A stretch of 64,000 bases of DNA from Pseudomonas sp. A-RE-19 (GCF_019956555.1 NZ_JAHBDQ010000028.1:1-64000); one strand, 5' to 3'; shown: positions 24,920-35,292, counted from the first letter of the stretch. The notes: generated by a model not told the origin, from the sequence alone. Translations and numbers: made by a program.

Positions 24920-26515
24920 ATGAACCCAAAGGAAAACTACCTGCATGAGTTCTTCAGGATTTTCTTCGCCAACAAACAGTTGGTGAAGCGCGTCTTCCTG
25001 ATCTTTGCAGTGATCGCCCTGGTCTTGCCGCTGATGCTCAAACAGAGCTTCGATATCACCGCCCAGGTGATCGTGCAGTCCAAAAAACTCTCCCAGGGGG
25101 ATGCCACCACATCCCTGACCCAGGGCGATGCCTCGTTCATTCCACCGTCACTGGCGGACATGGAAACCGAGAGCAATATCCTGCGTTCGCCGGCCCTGAT
25201 CCGTCAGACCATCAGCGATCTGCGGGACAAAGGCGAGTACGTGCCCAACCCCGGGGTCTTCAACAAACTGGTGACCGTACCGTTCAAACGTTTCGTGACC
25301 ACCCCCTTGCGTGAATACGTGATCAATCCGGTGCGCGATGCGTTCGGGCTTGAGACCGATCCCGTGCGGGACACCACCCTGGATACCTACACCCAAGAGG
25401 CCGTCGATAACCTGAAAATCGAAACCCTGCCGGGCTCCAACGTGATCTCCATCGTCTACAGCTTTGGCGATCCGGCCCAAGGCACCCGGTTTGTCGCGGC
25501 ATTGCTGCAAAACTACCTGGCCAGCCGTCAGGAAATGCAATCGATCGAGCTGCCACAGAGCTTCTACGAAACCAAGAAGAAGCAATATCAGGTGCGTCTC
25601 GATGGCCTGGAAGGCACCCGACTGACGTTGCTTGAAGGGGTCGGTTCATCCGATCCGAAGGAAGAGATCACCTTCCGCCTCAACGCCATCAATACCGAGG
25701 AAGAGGCGCTGAACCAGTATCAGGATCGCTTGCTGCAAAGCCAGCGCTGGCTCGACTACCTGAAAACCGCGCTGGCGGCAGCCACCAATACCTCTCGGCT
25801 CAACGACTACACCTTTCCCTTCACCTTCACCACCACGGTGGACAACATTGCCTTCGAAGACCGGGAGATCAGGCAGCTCGGTGAGCAACTGACGACTCAG
25901 GTCAGCCGCTACATGAACGACCTGGCGGTCTTCCAGCCGGGCAGTGAACCGATGCTGTTGACCCGCGAGCAAATTACCCGCACCCGCCAGCAGTTTCTGA
26001 AAATCGTCAGCAACCGGATTCAGGAGCGTACCAGCGACCTGGCGATTGTCACCTCGGTAATCAACCAGAAAACCGCGCGCATCGCCGAGTTCAAAAACCG
26101 CATCCACCAGTTGCAAGTGGCCCAGAGCAAACTGCAGCAGATGGACACCGAGATCAATGCCTTGCACGCGGCGTTCTCCACCTATGCCCAGCGCTTTGCC
26201 GAAAGCAGCACCACCCGTTCGCTGGACAACGACATGTCCAACGCGCGGGTGCTCAGCCCACCGTTTGAACCGACTGAAGCGGCGTTTCCCAAACCGCTGC
26301 TGATCATTCCGTTCGGGATGCTGACCGGGTTGCTGCTGGCGATTGCCTTCGTCTACGTGCGTGAGTTCTTCGATCACCGCTTCAAACACCCAGCGCAAAT
26401 CACCCATGAACTGGGGATGCCGGTGCTGTTGGTGATCAATGATCAGGATGCCCTGCCGAACAACCCGCACAAGAACTGGACCGTGCCTAGCTTCGTGCAT
26501 TGGGTGCGGCATTGA
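24920..26515 (+). CDS. Chain-length determinant / polysaccharide co-polymerase (Wzz-like)
   Basis: 531 residues. TM1 near residues 24-42 (RVFLIFAVIALVLPLML) and TM2 near 453-472 enclose a long periplasmic, partly coiled-coil domain. There is no fused kinase domain; that function could be supplied by the ATPase at 23209. Members of this group span the periplasm and contact the Wza channel. The stop codon overlaps the TTG start proposed for the next gene. Confidence 0.9.
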   Translation: MNPKENYLHEFFRIFFANKQLVKRVFLIFAVIALVLPLMLKQSFDITAQVIVQSKKLSQGDATTSLTQGDASFIPPSLADMETESNILRSPALIRQTISDLRDKGEYVPNPGVFNKLVTVPFKRFVTTPLREYVINPVRDAFGLETDPVRDTTLDTYTQEAVDNLKIETLPGSNVISIVYSFGDPAQGTRFVAALLQNYLASRQEMQSIELPQSFYETKKKQYQVRLDGLEGTRLTLLEGVGSSDPKEEITFRLNAINTEEEALNQYQDRLLQSQRWLDYLKTALAAATNTSRLNDYTFPFTFTTTVDNIAFEDREIRQLGEQLTTQVSRYMNDLAVFQPGSEPMLLTREQITRTRQQFLKIVSNRIQERTSDLAIVTSVINQKTARIAEFKNRIHQLQVAQSKLQQMDTEINALHAAFSTYAQRFAESSTTRSLDNDMSNARVLSPPFEPTEAAFPKPLLIIPFGMLTGLLLAIAFVYVREFFDHRFKHPAQITHELGMPVLLVINDQDALPNNPHKNWTVPSFVHWVRH

Positions 26516-27603
26516 ACGGGCCGCTCGGCGCCAGCGCCCTGCCGATCATGCATTTGATCAGCAGCGGCGGCTTCTATGGGGCCGAGCGGATGCTGCTGGA
26601 CCATTGCCTGGCGACGCCGGGGCAGCACCAAGTGCTGTTTCTCGATGCGCCGCCAGCCCTGATCGAACGGTTTCGCGAAGCAGGGATCGACTGCCATGGC
26701 TGCACGGGACTGGGCCAATTGTTGAGACATTTACGTCAGCGGCGAGCTGAACAGCCGCTGCTCAACACCCACAATTTCAAAGGTCTGTTGTTTGGCTGGG
26801 TCGGCGCGACGTTGCTGCATTTGCCGCTGGTGATTACCCAGCACGGGTTCACGCCGCGCAGTCGCAAGCAACGCTTCTACACCTGGCTGAGCCTGCAACT
26901 GTGTCGCACTGCGTCGGTGAGTCGGGTGGTGTGTGTCGCTGAAAGCATCGCGGCGCTGCATCGCAAGGCCTGTATTCGGGCGGAGAAGCTGCAAGTGATT
27001 CCCAATGGTCTGCCGAAGGTCAGCGGCCCGCGGCCTCACAACATCAAACACCCGCGCTGGCTGGCCGGTTACGTCGGTCGGTTGAGCAGTGAGAAAGGCC
27101 CGGACCTGTTTCTCGATGCACTGATTCCGCTCTGTCAGCGACACCCGCAACTGGACGCCGTGATGCTCGGCGATGGCCCGGAACAGGAAACGCTGCTGGC
27201 GCGGATTGCCGCTGCCGGCTTGCACAATCGCATCACCCTGCCGGGTTACCAGACCGACATGAACCGGTGGTGGCAGCAACTCGATGCGCTGGTGATCAGC
27301 TCGCGCACCGAGGGCACGCCGATGATTTTGCTGGAAGCGATGCAGGCCGGAGTGCCGGTGGTGGCGTTCGGTGTCGGCGGGGTTCCCGATGTACTGGAAG
27401 ACCGGCACAACGGCCTGCTGGCAGCCCCCACCGACAGCGCCGCCCTCGCCCGGCAGATCGACACACTGCTCAATGAGCCGGCACTGGCGCGCGAACTGAT
27501 CGACAACGCAAAACGTACGCAACTGGACCGTTACGACCTGAAGGCTTTGGCCGAACGCTGGTCGCAGCTTTATATCCGTACTGCACGGGAGGCACGCGCG
27601 TGA
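26512..27603 (+). CDS. Glycosyltransferase, GT4 family
   Basis: 363 residues if TTG at 26512 (overlapping the previous stop as TTGA) is used. TTG 26500 or ATG 26548 are alternatives; the family core begins at MHLISSGGFYGAERML, which is compatible with all three. The GT-B C-terminal domain has VGRLSSEKGPD, LGDGPE and the donor-binding EGTPMILLEAMQAGVPVVA. A retaining transferase that adds a sugar to the lipid-linked repeat on the cytoplasmic side. Confidence 0.88.
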   Translation: MNGPLGASALPIMHLISSGGFYGAERMLLDHCLATPGQHQVLFLDAPPALIERFREAGIDCHGCTGLGQLLRHLRQRRAEQPLLNTHNFKGLLFGWVGATLLHLPLVITQHGFTPRSRKQRFYTWLSLQLCRTASVSRVVCVAESIAALHRKACIRAEKLQVIPNGLPKVSGPRPHNIKHPRWLAGYVGRLSSEKGPDLFLDALIPLCQRHPQLDAVMLGDGPEQETLLARIAAAGLHNRITLPGYQTDMNRWWQQLDALVISSRTEGTPMILLEAMQAGVPVVAFGVGGVPDVLEDRHNGLLAAPTDSAALARQIDTLLNEPALARELIDNAKRTQLDRYDLKALAERWSQLYIRTAREARA

Positions 27604-28967
27604 TTTTTCCACTCTCGATCGTCAGTCTGCTCGCCCTGGTCTGCCTCGGTCTGCTGGCCAGCCCTTACCCGTATCTGGCGCCAGGCGCGGTGCTCGGCCT
27701 GGTGGCTGTCGCGGTGCTGTACCGAAAACCCGCCTGGGGTTTGTTGGGCATCGCGGCGCTGGTGCCATTCGAAGGTTTCTTCAAGGGCAGTGCCCTGTCG
27801 GGCACCAAATTCATCGGTGCTTCGCTGGCGCTGATCCTGATGTTGCAACTGGCCATCCACCATATTCCGTCCGAGCGCCTGCGCAGCAACATCTGGCGCT
27901 ACCTGATCTGGTTCATGGTGTTGTACCTGTTGAGCATGTTCAATACCGACAGCATGGACATGTCCCAGGCGCATCTGCGGGATCTGAGCGTCGGCCTGGT
28001 TCTGTTTGTGATCACCTTGCTGATCGGCCGTGATCTGAACCTCGATCTGTTCGCCCGGCTGGTGACCCTCAGCGTCACCGCGACCTGCGTGCTGGCCATC
28101 TTCTCCACCAAGTATCAGGACCAGGGCCGCGCCTCCGGGTTGCTGGACGACGCGAACTCGTTTGCCCTGCTGATCGCCTTCGCCGTGCCATTGGCTCTGC
28201 TGCTGGTGATCCGCAGCCCGAACCTGTTGCACCGATTGTTCTGGGGCGGCTGCTGCATTTTGCTGCTGGGCGGCATGACCAAGACCGATTCCCGTTCCGG
28301 GCTGGTGGTGCTGTTCCTGAGCTTGATGATCGGCGCCTGGCACTACCGCGCGCAGTTGCCACGCATCCGTCCGCGCCACTTGGGTTTTGCCATGCTCGGC
28401 CTGGCGATCGTGATCCCGCTGGGGATTTATTCGATGCCGGCCGGTTACCTCAAGCGCATCCAGTCCTTGAGCGTCTTGAAAGAAGGCGCCAAAAGCCAGG
28501 ACGAATCCCTCGGCCGCCGCACGTCATACCTGGTGGTCGGCAGCCAGATCATTCGTGAGCACCCGTTGCTCGGTTCCGGCCCTGGCACCTTCCCGCTGCA
28601 CTACGCCACCTCCGGTTACGCCAAGGTGTTTTCCGCCAACCGCAAACCCGGCGACTTGTACCGTCGTGCACACAACACGTACATGGAAATCTTCAGTGAA
28701 CTGGGGATTCCCGCCGGGCTGTTGTTCGTCGGCATGCTCGGCCTCGGGATGTACAACCTGGTCCGCGCCCGTCACGCCTGGATGCTGCGACGGGATTGGG
28801 AGCAGGCCGACCTGATCACGCACCTGGGCATCAGCTATCTGTCGTTGACCCTGTTTTTGATGTTCCTCAGCGCACCGAATCACAAGTACCTGTGGATCAT
28901 GCTCGCCCTGACCTGGGTGTTGCGTCTCAAGGCTGAAGAACGTCCGCTGACGGAGGCCAAGGCATGA
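27600..28967 (+). CDS. O-antigen ligase/polymerase-like membrane protein (Wzy-like)
   Basis: 455 residues, GTG start overlapping the previous stop (GTGA). About 11-12 TM segments with a large periplasmic loop near residues 285-375 containing REHPLLGSGPGTF and RRAHNTYMEIFSELG, the H-N-x-Y/E pattern of the Wzy_C (PF04932) family. In this operon it is the best candidate for the polymerase joining repeat units. Confidence 0.88.
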   Translation: MIFPLSIVSLLALVCLGLLASPYPYLAPGAVLGLVAVAVLYRKPAWGLLGIAALVPFEGFFKGSALSGTKFIGASLALILMLQLAIHHIPSERLRSNIWRYLIWFMVLYLLSMFNTDSMDMSQAHLRDLSVGLVLFVITLLIGRDLNLDLFARLVTLSVTATCVLAIFSTKYQDQGRASGLLDDANSFALLIAFAVPLALLLVIRSPNLLHRLFWGGCCILLLGGMTKTDSRSGLVVLFLSLMIGAWHYRAQLPRIRPRHLGFAMLGLAIVIPLGIYSMPAGYLKRIQSLSVLKEGAKSQDESLGRRTSYLVVGSQIIREHPLLGSGPGTFPLHYATSGYAKVFSANRKPGDLYRRAHNTYMEIFSELGIPAGLLFVGMLGLGMYNLVRARHAWMLRRDWEQADLITHLGISYLSLTLFLMFLSAPNHKYLWIMLALTWVLRLKAEERPLTEAKA

Positions 28968-29932
28968 GCCGCATCAGCCTCGTCATCCCGATGTACAACG
29001 AAGCCCGACACATCGGTCGCACCTTGCTCGCCGCGAAAAAAGCCGCCGAGGCCGCCGGGCTGAAATGCGAGCTGATCGTGGTCGATAACGGCTCTGACGA
29101 TCACGGCCCGCATATCGCCCGTCAGTTCGGTGCGCAGGTGCTGATGCTGCCCGGCCTGCTGATCGGCGCCTTGCGCAATCGCGGCGCGGCGATCGCCAGA
29201 GGAGACTGGCTGGGTTTCATCGATGCCGATATCGAAGTGCCCGAGGACTGGCTCACTCGACTGCTTGAACTTGAGTCCGCAGGCCAGGCCGATGTCTTCG
29301 CCCTGGACTTACACACCCCCCTCCAGGCACCGTGGTTTGCCACCGCCTGGCAACGGCGCATGGCCCGCCCGGGCACTGACGCCGTGCACCCGGTGCAATG
29401 GCTGCCCAGCGCCAACCTGCTGATGCGCCGCCATTGGTTCGACAAGGTCGGTGGCTTCGACGAAACCCTGCGCACCGGCGAAGACAAGGCGTTCACCCTG
29501 CGCCTGGGTAAAGCCGGCGCACGTTTACTCTGCGTCAACCAAAGCGTCGCGCTGCATTGGGGTTACGAAGGCAGCTGGCGCGAATGGATGGGCAAGGAGT
29601 TGTGGCGCCAGGGCAGCCACCTGCAACTGTTGCGCACCCACGGAATGAGTTTGCGCTTGCTGAGGTTCCCGGCCCTTTCAATGGTCGCCTGGCTGCTGGA
29701 CTTCATGGCGATATCCGCCCTGTTCAACGGTTTCCTCCAAGTGGCGTTATTCATGCTGTTCGTCACCAGCCTGCCAGCGCTCGGCCTGAGCCTGCGCCAG
29801 AGTCTGAAACACCGTGACCTGCGCCTGACGCTGCAACTCTGGGGTCTGCACTGGGTGCGTCTGCACCTGGCCGGTGCTGCGCTCATCCTGAGCCTTTGTC
29901 ACTGGACTGCCAGGAGGCCTGCCCGTGGCTGA
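28964..29932 (+). CDS. Glycosyltransferase family 2 (first)
   Basis: 322 residues, ATGA overlap with the previous gene. A GT-A domain starts immediately (SLVIPMYNEARHIGRTL), with VVDNGSDD, the FIDADIEVPEDWL acid pair and GGFDETLRTGEDKAF. One or two hydrophobic segments follow at the C-terminus (near residues 225-280). It adds one sugar to the growing lipid-linked repeat; donor unknown. Confidence 0.88.
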   Translation: MSRISLVIPMYNEARHIGRTLLAAKKAAEAAGLKCELIVVDNGSDDHGPHIARQFGAQVLMLPGLLIGALRNRGAAIARGDWLGFIDADIEVPEDWLTRLLELESAGQADVFALDLHTPLQAPWFATAWQRRMARPGTDAVHPVQWLPSANLLMRRHWFDKVGGFDETLRTGEDKAFTLRLGKAGARLLCVNQSVALHWGYEGSWREWMGKELWRQGSHLQLLRTHGMSLRLLRFPALSMVAWLLDFMAISALFNGFLQVALFMLFVTSLPALGLSLRQSLKHRDLRLTLQLWGLHWVRLHLAGAALILSLCHWTARRPARG

Positions 29933-31061
29933 ACTCATTTTCTGGCTGTGCCTGTTACTGCCGTTTTATGCCTACCTCGGCTACCCGCTGCTGCTGACGC
30001 TGTTCGCGCCATTGTTTCCCGTGCGGCGTCACGTGCCACCGGCACCGATGGATGTGAGCATCGTCATCGCCGCCCACAACGAGGCCCGGCACATTGAAGA
30101 GAAGCTGCACATCCTGCTCGCGCAGAATTATCAGCCGCGCTCGTTACAGATCATTCTGGCCAGCGATGGCTCCACGGACGACACCGTGGCCTGTGCCCGC
30201 AAGGTCATCGACCCGCGCATCAGCGTGCTCGACCTGCCCCGTCAGGGCAAGGCGGCCACCCTGAATGCCGGCGTCGCCCTGAGCACAAACGAAATTCTGG
30301 TGTTCACCGATGCCGACAACCAATGGTCTGCCGACACCCTCGGTCATTTGCTCGCACCCTTGGCCGATCCACAGGTCGGGGCTTGCGCGGGGCATATGCT
30401 GATCCCGGTGATGGGCAACGGTCTGAGCCTGGGAGACAGCCTTTATCGGCATTACGAAGGCTGGCTGCGCAAACTGGAAAATCGCACCGGCTGCATGGTC
30501 TCCGCCGACGGTGCCCTGCTCGCCCTGCGCCGCGCGTTATTTCAGAACGTGCCGGCGGAAGTCAACGATGACTTCTTTATCAGTACCTGCGCGCCAGTGG
30601 CATTCAAACGCATCGTCTATGTGCCCGAAGCCCGGGTGACCGATCAGGGCGTCGATGAGATCGACAAACAATGGCGCCGTCGTCAACGGGTCACCGTTGG
30701 CGGTCTGCAAAGCCTGGCTCAGCGCCGGGAGCTGCTCAATCCGCTGCGTCATGGCCTGTATGCGATTGCGCTGATCAGCCACAAACTGATTCGTCGCCTG
30801 GCGCCGGTCCTGTTGCTGCCGTTGTTGCTGAGCAATTTCTGGCTGTGGAATGTACATGGCTTCTATCGCCTGAGCCTGATCGCGCAACTGCTCGGTTACG
30901 CGATGGCCATCGCCGGCCTGTTGGATGTGCAGCACCGTTTACCCAAACCTTTTCGCCTCGCCGCATTTGTTCTGGTGACCCTCGCCGGGATGAGTGTCGG
31001 TCTGTGGCAGTTCTTGCGCGGCCAGCGGTACGCGCAATGGAACCCTGAGCAAAATCGTTGA
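29925..31061 (+). CDS. Glycosyltransferase family 2 (second, membrane)
   Basis: 378 residues, GTG start with CAGGAGG upstream, overlapping the previous gene by 8 bases. N-terminal TM (LIFWLCLLLPFYAYLGYPLLL), then a GT-A domain (DVSIVIAAHNEARHIEEKL, SDGSTDDT, FTDADNQW) with the QWRRRQRVTVGG block that corresponds to the Q/RxxRW motif of processive transferases. C-terminal TM segments follow. Could be a processive or a single-addition enzyme. Confidence 0.88.
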   Translation: MAELIFWLCLLLPFYAYLGYPLLLTLFAPLFPVRRHVPPAPMDVSIVIAAHNEARHIEEKLHILLAQNYQPRSLQIILASDGSTDDTVACARKVIDPRISVLDLPRQGKAATLNAGVALSTNEILVFTDADNQWSADTLGHLLAPLADPQVGACAGHMLIPVMGNGLSLGDSLYRHYEGWLRKLENRTGCMVSADGALLALRRALFQNVPAEVNDDFFISTCAPVAFKRIVYVPEARVTDQGVDEIDKQWRRRQRVTVGGLQSLAQRRELLNPLRHGLYAIALISHKLIRRLAPVLLLPLLLSNFWLWNVHGFYRLSLIAQLLGYAMAIAGLLDVQHRLPKPFRLAAFVLVTLAGMSVGLWQFLRGQRYAQWNPEQNR

Positions 31062-31073
31062 AAGGTCCGCGCC

Positions 31074-32075
31074 ATGGCGATCAAACAATTATTAAAACGC
31101 ACCAGTGGCTGGCTTTATCTCAACTCGCCGGTAGGCCGTCACCAATTGCACGGCGCCGGGGTGATCCTGATGCTGCACCGGGTGCTGGCCAATGACCGTG
31201 CCGCCGACCTGCCCCATCGCAATGAACTGTGCGTCGGGCCGAAGGCCTTTGCACATCTGCTGCTCTGGTTGAAAAAACACTTCGACTGCGTGCCCTTGAT
31301 GGAGATCCTGCAACCCGGCGACTTCCAATCCGAGCGGCCAAAAGTTGCATTGACCTTCGACGATGGCTGGCGCGACAACGCGCTGAATGCTTTCCCGTTG
31401 CTAAAAAAACATCAGGTGCCGGCGAGCATTTTTCTCTCCACCGATTTCATTGGCAACCGACAACGTTTCTGGTGGGAAAGCCTGGGCGAAACCCTGTGGC
31501 ACAGCCACGGTGAAAAAGCGCGGACGCATTTGATTGAATGCCTGCAAGAGGTCGGTCGACCGCTACCGGTGCTGCTCGATGATCTGGATGTACAGCGCCG
31601 GAGCCTGGCGCTTTCGCGTTTTCTGCAAAGCCTGAAAACCCTGCCGGTTGACGTGCTGAACTGGCTCACCGATCAATGCCCGGATGAGTCGTTGCCTCAG
31701 GCGCTGGACTGGCATCAAGTACGCGCGCTGGAAGCCAGCGGGCTGGTCCGCTTCGGCCCCCATGGTGCCAGCCACGCGATCCTCACCAGCCTTGACGATC
31801 AACGTCTGGATGAGGAGCTGAGCCGCAGCCGCAATGCCCTGCTGAACGGTTGCAACCGGCCGCTGCCGGTCTACTGCTACCCCAATGGCAACCATGATGC
31901 CCGGGTACGCGAACACGTGGCCAACCACGACTTCCCGTTTGCGTTGGGCACCGTCGCCGGAATTTATCGTGGTATGGGCGATCCGTTGGCGTTGCCGCGG
32001 ATCGGCATCAGCCATCGCACGGCGTGCAACCCGCAATTGCTGTCCTGGCGCATCTACCGAGGAGCCCGGCCATGA
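31074..32075 (+). CDS. Polysaccharide deacetylase (NodB/CE4 type)
   Basis: 333 residues. NodB motif 1 is TFDDG at residues 94-98; motif 2 His pair is HGASH; VYCYPNGNHD near the end matches a later motif. No cleaved signal peptide is obvious, so action may be cytoplasmic-side or membrane-associated. It probably removes acetyl groups from an N-acetylated sugar in the repeat. Its stop overlaps the flippase ATG. Confidence 0.85.
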   Translation: MAIKQLLKRTSGWLYLNSPVGRHQLHGAGVILMLHRVLANDRAADLPHRNELCVGPKAFAHLLLWLKKHFDCVPLMEILQPGDFQSERPKVALTFDDGWRDNALNAFPLLKKHQVPASIFLSTDFIGNRQRFWWESLGETLWHSHGEKARTHLIECLQEVGRPLPVLLDDLDVQRRSLALSRFLQSLKTLPVDVLNWLTDQCPDESLPQALDWHQVRALEASGLVRFGPHGASHAILTSLDDQRLDEELSRSRNALLNGCNRPLPVYCYPNGNHDARVREHVANHDFPFALGTVAGIYRGMGDPLALPRIGISHRTACNPQLLSWRIYRGARP

Positions 32076-33376
32076 GCCGCAGTCGCTACCTCAAGCACCT
32101 GGCCCTGAGCATGGGCACCAAACTGGCGATGATCGGCCTGCGGTTGCTGCGCAATGTGTTGCTGGCGCGGATTCTGGGCCCCAGCGAACGCGGTCTGTTT
32201 GCGCTGCTCAGTACCCTGCCCGATTTGATCAGCGCCGCCACCAGTGGCGGGTTGAATTCGGCGGTGGGTTATCAGGCGGCCAAGCAACGACCCGTGGGCT
32301 TGCTGCTGAGCCAGGTGCTGGTTTTCGGTTGTCTGTTGGCGGGGTTGCTGACGTTGCTGGTGGTGGCGCTGGTCCGGGCGTTCGGCGGCGAACTCGACAT
32401 CACCCTGCAATTGGGATTGCTCGCCTGGCTGTTGCTGCTGGCGGTGCCGCTGACTGTGCTCAAGAGTGGCCTGCTGACCTTGCACAATGCGTCGGGCGGT
32501 GTGGTGGCGTTCAATGCCTTGCGGCTGGTGGAGTCCCTGGCACCACTGCTGCTGTTTCTGGCCTTGTTCTGGATGTGGAAAGACGCCGCGCTGGAAGCGG
32601 CGCTGATCAGTTGGCTGGCCGGTATCAGCCTGGTGGTGCTGGTCGGCTGGTTCTGGCTCAAACGCGCTCAGCCCTTGAAATTGCAATGGGACCGCGCCAG
32701 CCAGAATGAACTGCTGCGCTACAGCGCGCGCAGCCATCCAGACCTGCTGTTCCAGCAAGTGATTCTGCGCTCCGACTATTTGTTCATCGGTGCCTTGCTC
32801 GGCAGCACGGCGTTGGGTCATTACGCCATGGCCAGCGCTGCCGCCGAATTGCTGCTGATCGTCCCGGAAGCAGTGACCACGCCGCTGATGAAACGCCTGT
32901 TGCAACAGGACGAAGGCATGGATCGCCTGACCCCATTGGCCCTGCGCCTGACCGCCACGGTGATGCTCGGTGCCTGCCTGACCATGGCGGTGATCGGTGA
33001 ATGGCTGATCGTCACGTTGTTCGGCATTGCCTATCAGCCGGCTTACCCGGCGTTGCTGGCGCTGCTGCCGGGTCTGCTCGGCTTGTGCTATGCGAGCATC
33101 CTGCGCCTGGACTTGCTGGGCAAAAATCGCCCCGGCACGATCTCATTGTTGATGGGCCTCGGCGCGTTGCTGAACCTGGCCCTGAACCTGTTGCTGATCC
33201 CGGTTTATGGCATCGTCGGCGCCGCGGCGGCTTCGTCCATCGCCTATTTGGCAGTGACCCTCGCGCTGCTGGTGCTGTACTGCCGGTTGAGCGGCGTGCC
33301 GGCCTGGCAAACCCTGATCATCTTGCCCAGCGATGTGGCACCGATGCTTCAGATGCTGCAACGGAAATCGGCATGA
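32072..33376 (+). CDS. Oligosaccharide flippase (Wzx-like, MOP superfamily)
   Basis: 434 residues from ATG at 32072, which overlaps the previous stop (ATGA); an upstream start at 32024 is less likely. Twelve to fourteen TM segments with the polysaccharide-synthesis family opening (RLLRNVLLARILGPSERGLFALL). It would flip undecaprenyl-linked repeat units across the inner membrane for the Wzy-like protein. Confidence 0.88.
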   Translation: MSRSRYLKHLALSMGTKLAMIGLRLLRNVLLARILGPSERGLFALLSTLPDLISAATSGGLNSAVGYQAAKQRPVGLLLSQVLVFGCLLAGLLTLLVVALVRAFGGELDITLQLGLLAWLLLLAVPLTVLKSGLLTLHNASGGVVAFNALRLVESLAPLLLFLALFWMWKDAALEAALISWLAGISLVVLVGWFWLKRAQPLKLQWDRASQNELLRYSARSHPDLLFQQVILRSDYLFIGALLGSTALGHYAMASAAAELLLIVPEAVTTPLMKRLLQQDEGMDRLTPLALRLTATVMLGACLTMAVIGEWLIVTLFGIAYQPAYPALLALLPGLLGLCYASILRLDLLGKNRPGTISLLMGLGALLNLALNLLLIPVYGIVGAAAASSIAYLAVTLALLVLYCRLSGVPAWQTLIILPSDVAPMLQMLQRKSA

Positions 33377-35292
33377 AACGCCTCGCGCTGCTGTTGAGCC
33401 TGGGCCTCTCGCTCAGCGTGCAGGCTGCGCCCATGCGCTGGGCCGACATTCGCGACGGCAGCCTGTATTTGCAAACGGATCGCCCCGACACCCTGACCAT
33501 CCGCTGGTTTCCGGCGTGGCAGGCGGATGCCAATGAAGAACACCTGTACCTGCTCGACGGCACCGGCAACCTGAAGGGCGAACGCCTGATCGCCGCCAGT
33601 GAAACCCGAGGCACGCAGAGCTGGCCGTTGGCCCCGGGCGCCGCCAGTTACCGACTGGAAATTCCGGGCTACAGCTTCCGCCGCTACACGATCGAACACG
33701 ACGAACACACCGTGGCGTTGTTCGCCCCGGCCAAGGTGCATTTCAGCGCCGAAACCCGTGGCGCCGATGAGCTGTACTTCAAGATCGCGCCGGGTGAACA
33801 CGCAGTGCTGGCGGGTAAATTTCACGGCGGCGTCAACACCCTGCTGGCCCAGCGCGTGGGCGATAACAAACAAGTGTCTCTGGCGCTGAAACCCTATCGC
33901 GCCTATTGGCAGTTCGATCAGGTGGCATTGCCCGTAACCCAGGACGAACAGGTCTGGCGCCTGCGCCTGCAAGGCAACGGCAAAGTCGCGTTCTGGCTCG
34001 ATGGCACGGCGAACCTGTTCGCCCAGAACCCGCAGCAACTCAAACCGCTGCGCGAGGACGATGGCCAGACCCGGTTGACCCTGCACAAAGAGATGCTCGG
34101 CCCGACCCCGAACCTGGGCATTTACTTGCCCTACGTGCTGCCACCTCAATCCAGTTTCGCCGTGCTCGATGCCCTCAGTCCCCAGGCGGGCACCTATTAC
34201 AGTTTTGTCGACGTCACCGCGCAAAACCCGCACCACGAAGATCCGTTCCGCCAGCTCTATCAGAACCGCTTCGGCATCACGCAGGACATCACGCTGTTGG
34301 CCGGCAGCCAGCGTCAGGCCGATCTGCGGGCCGACCCTCTGAGCAACGCCGGCCTCGACGCCTGGCTCACCGCCACCCGTGCGCTCGGCGGCACAGGCAC
34401 CCACTACATCGCTTTCGCCGACGAACCGAACCTCAACTATTCGAGTTACGCCGACTATCAGGCCATCTTTAGCAGCATGGCCCGGCAGGTGCGCAGCGAC
34501 CCGGCCAATGCCAAGGCGGGTGTGCGCATTGCCATGCCTGCAAGCTCGCGCTTCGTCAACGGCCCGTTCACTGACAACGCCGCCGACAAGCGCGGTATCG
34601 ACTGGGCCCGGCGCCTGCTGACCGAATCCGGCGATCAGATCGACGCCCTTGCCTGGCACGAATGGATGATTCGCGACCTGCTGGCAACCCGTGTGTATCG
34701 CGACAGCGTGCGCCGCGCCGCCGAACTGGTGGGCCTTGATGCCAAGGGTCGGCCGCGCAAGGCCCTGTTGCTGGACCAGACCAATTTGTCCAGCGGCTCA
34801 AGCCTGAGCCCCTACGATCAGGAGACCCATTTCGCCTCGCTGTGGTGGACCTCGGTGGTCATCAACTCGGCGCAGGACGGTTTGCTGGACATGCTCAATT
34901 GGTTCCAGGCCGCCGACGAACCGAACTACCCAAAAGGCATGGTGCGGATGCTCGGCGATGATCGTTTCGAGCTCAAACCGGTGGGTCTGGCCCAGCAATT
35001 CATCCACCAACACTGGCTGAAAAACGTCATGCGCCTGGATAACGATGCCTTCGAAGTCGACGTGCTGGCCATGGCCACCGAACGCCAGCGCAGTCTGCTG
35101 GGGGTCAACAAAGGGACGCGCTTGCAGCGTGTCGACCTGGCCGGGACGACATGCCCGCTGGCCAAGGGAGCGCTGGTGTATTTCGGTGCCGACAGCCGCA
35201 CTCGTAGCGCTCAGTTCAACTGTCATGACGGTCGCGTCAGCTTCGACCTGCCTGGGCAAACCCTGTTCGCCCTGAGCTGGAGCGCTTCATGA
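33373..35292 (+). CDS. Secreted glycoside-hydrolase-like protein of the EPS operon
   Basis: 639 residues, ATGA overlap with the flippase gene. Cleavable signal (LALLLSLGLSLSVQAAP). The N-terminal half is beta-rich. The C-terminal half has a barrel-like pattern with FADEPNLNYSS, whose Glu351 stands where clan GH-A enzymes (for example GH39, as in PslG) carry the acid/base Glu of an NEP motif; here the Asn is Asp. A periplasmic hydrolase that trims or clears the polymer, as in other EPS systems, is a reasonable guess. No clear second catalytic acid was picked out. Confidence 0.7.
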   Translation: MKRLALLLSLGLSLSVQAAPMRWADIRDGSLYLQTDRPDTLTIRWFPAWQADANEEHLYLLDGTGNLKGERLIAASETRGTQSWPLAPGAASYRLEIPGYSFRRYTIEHDEHTVALFAPAKVHFSAETRGADELYFKIAPGEHAVLAGKFHGGVNTLLAQRVGDNKQVSLALKPYRAYWQFDQVALPVTQDEQVWRLRLQGNGKVAFWLDGTANLFAQNPQQLKPLREDDGQTRLTLHKEMLGPTPNLGIYLPYVLPPQSSFAVLDALSPQAGTYYSFVDVTAQNPHHEDPFRQLYQNRFGITQDITLLAGSQRQADLRADPLSNAGLDAWLTATRALGGTGTHYIAFADEPNLNYSSYADYQAIFSSMARQVRSDPANAKAGVRIAMPASSRFVNGPFTDNAADKRGIDWARRLLTESGDQIDALAWHEWMIRDLLATRVYRDSVRRAAELVGLDAKGRPRKALLLDQTNLSSGSSLSPYDQETHFASLWWTSVVINSAQDGLLDMLNWFQAADEPNYPKGMVRMLGDDRFELKPVGLAQQFIHQHWLKNVMRLDNDAFEVDVLAMATERQRSLLGVNKGTRLQRVDLAGTTCPLAKGALVYFGADSRTRSAQFNCHDGRVSFDLPGQTLFALSWSAS

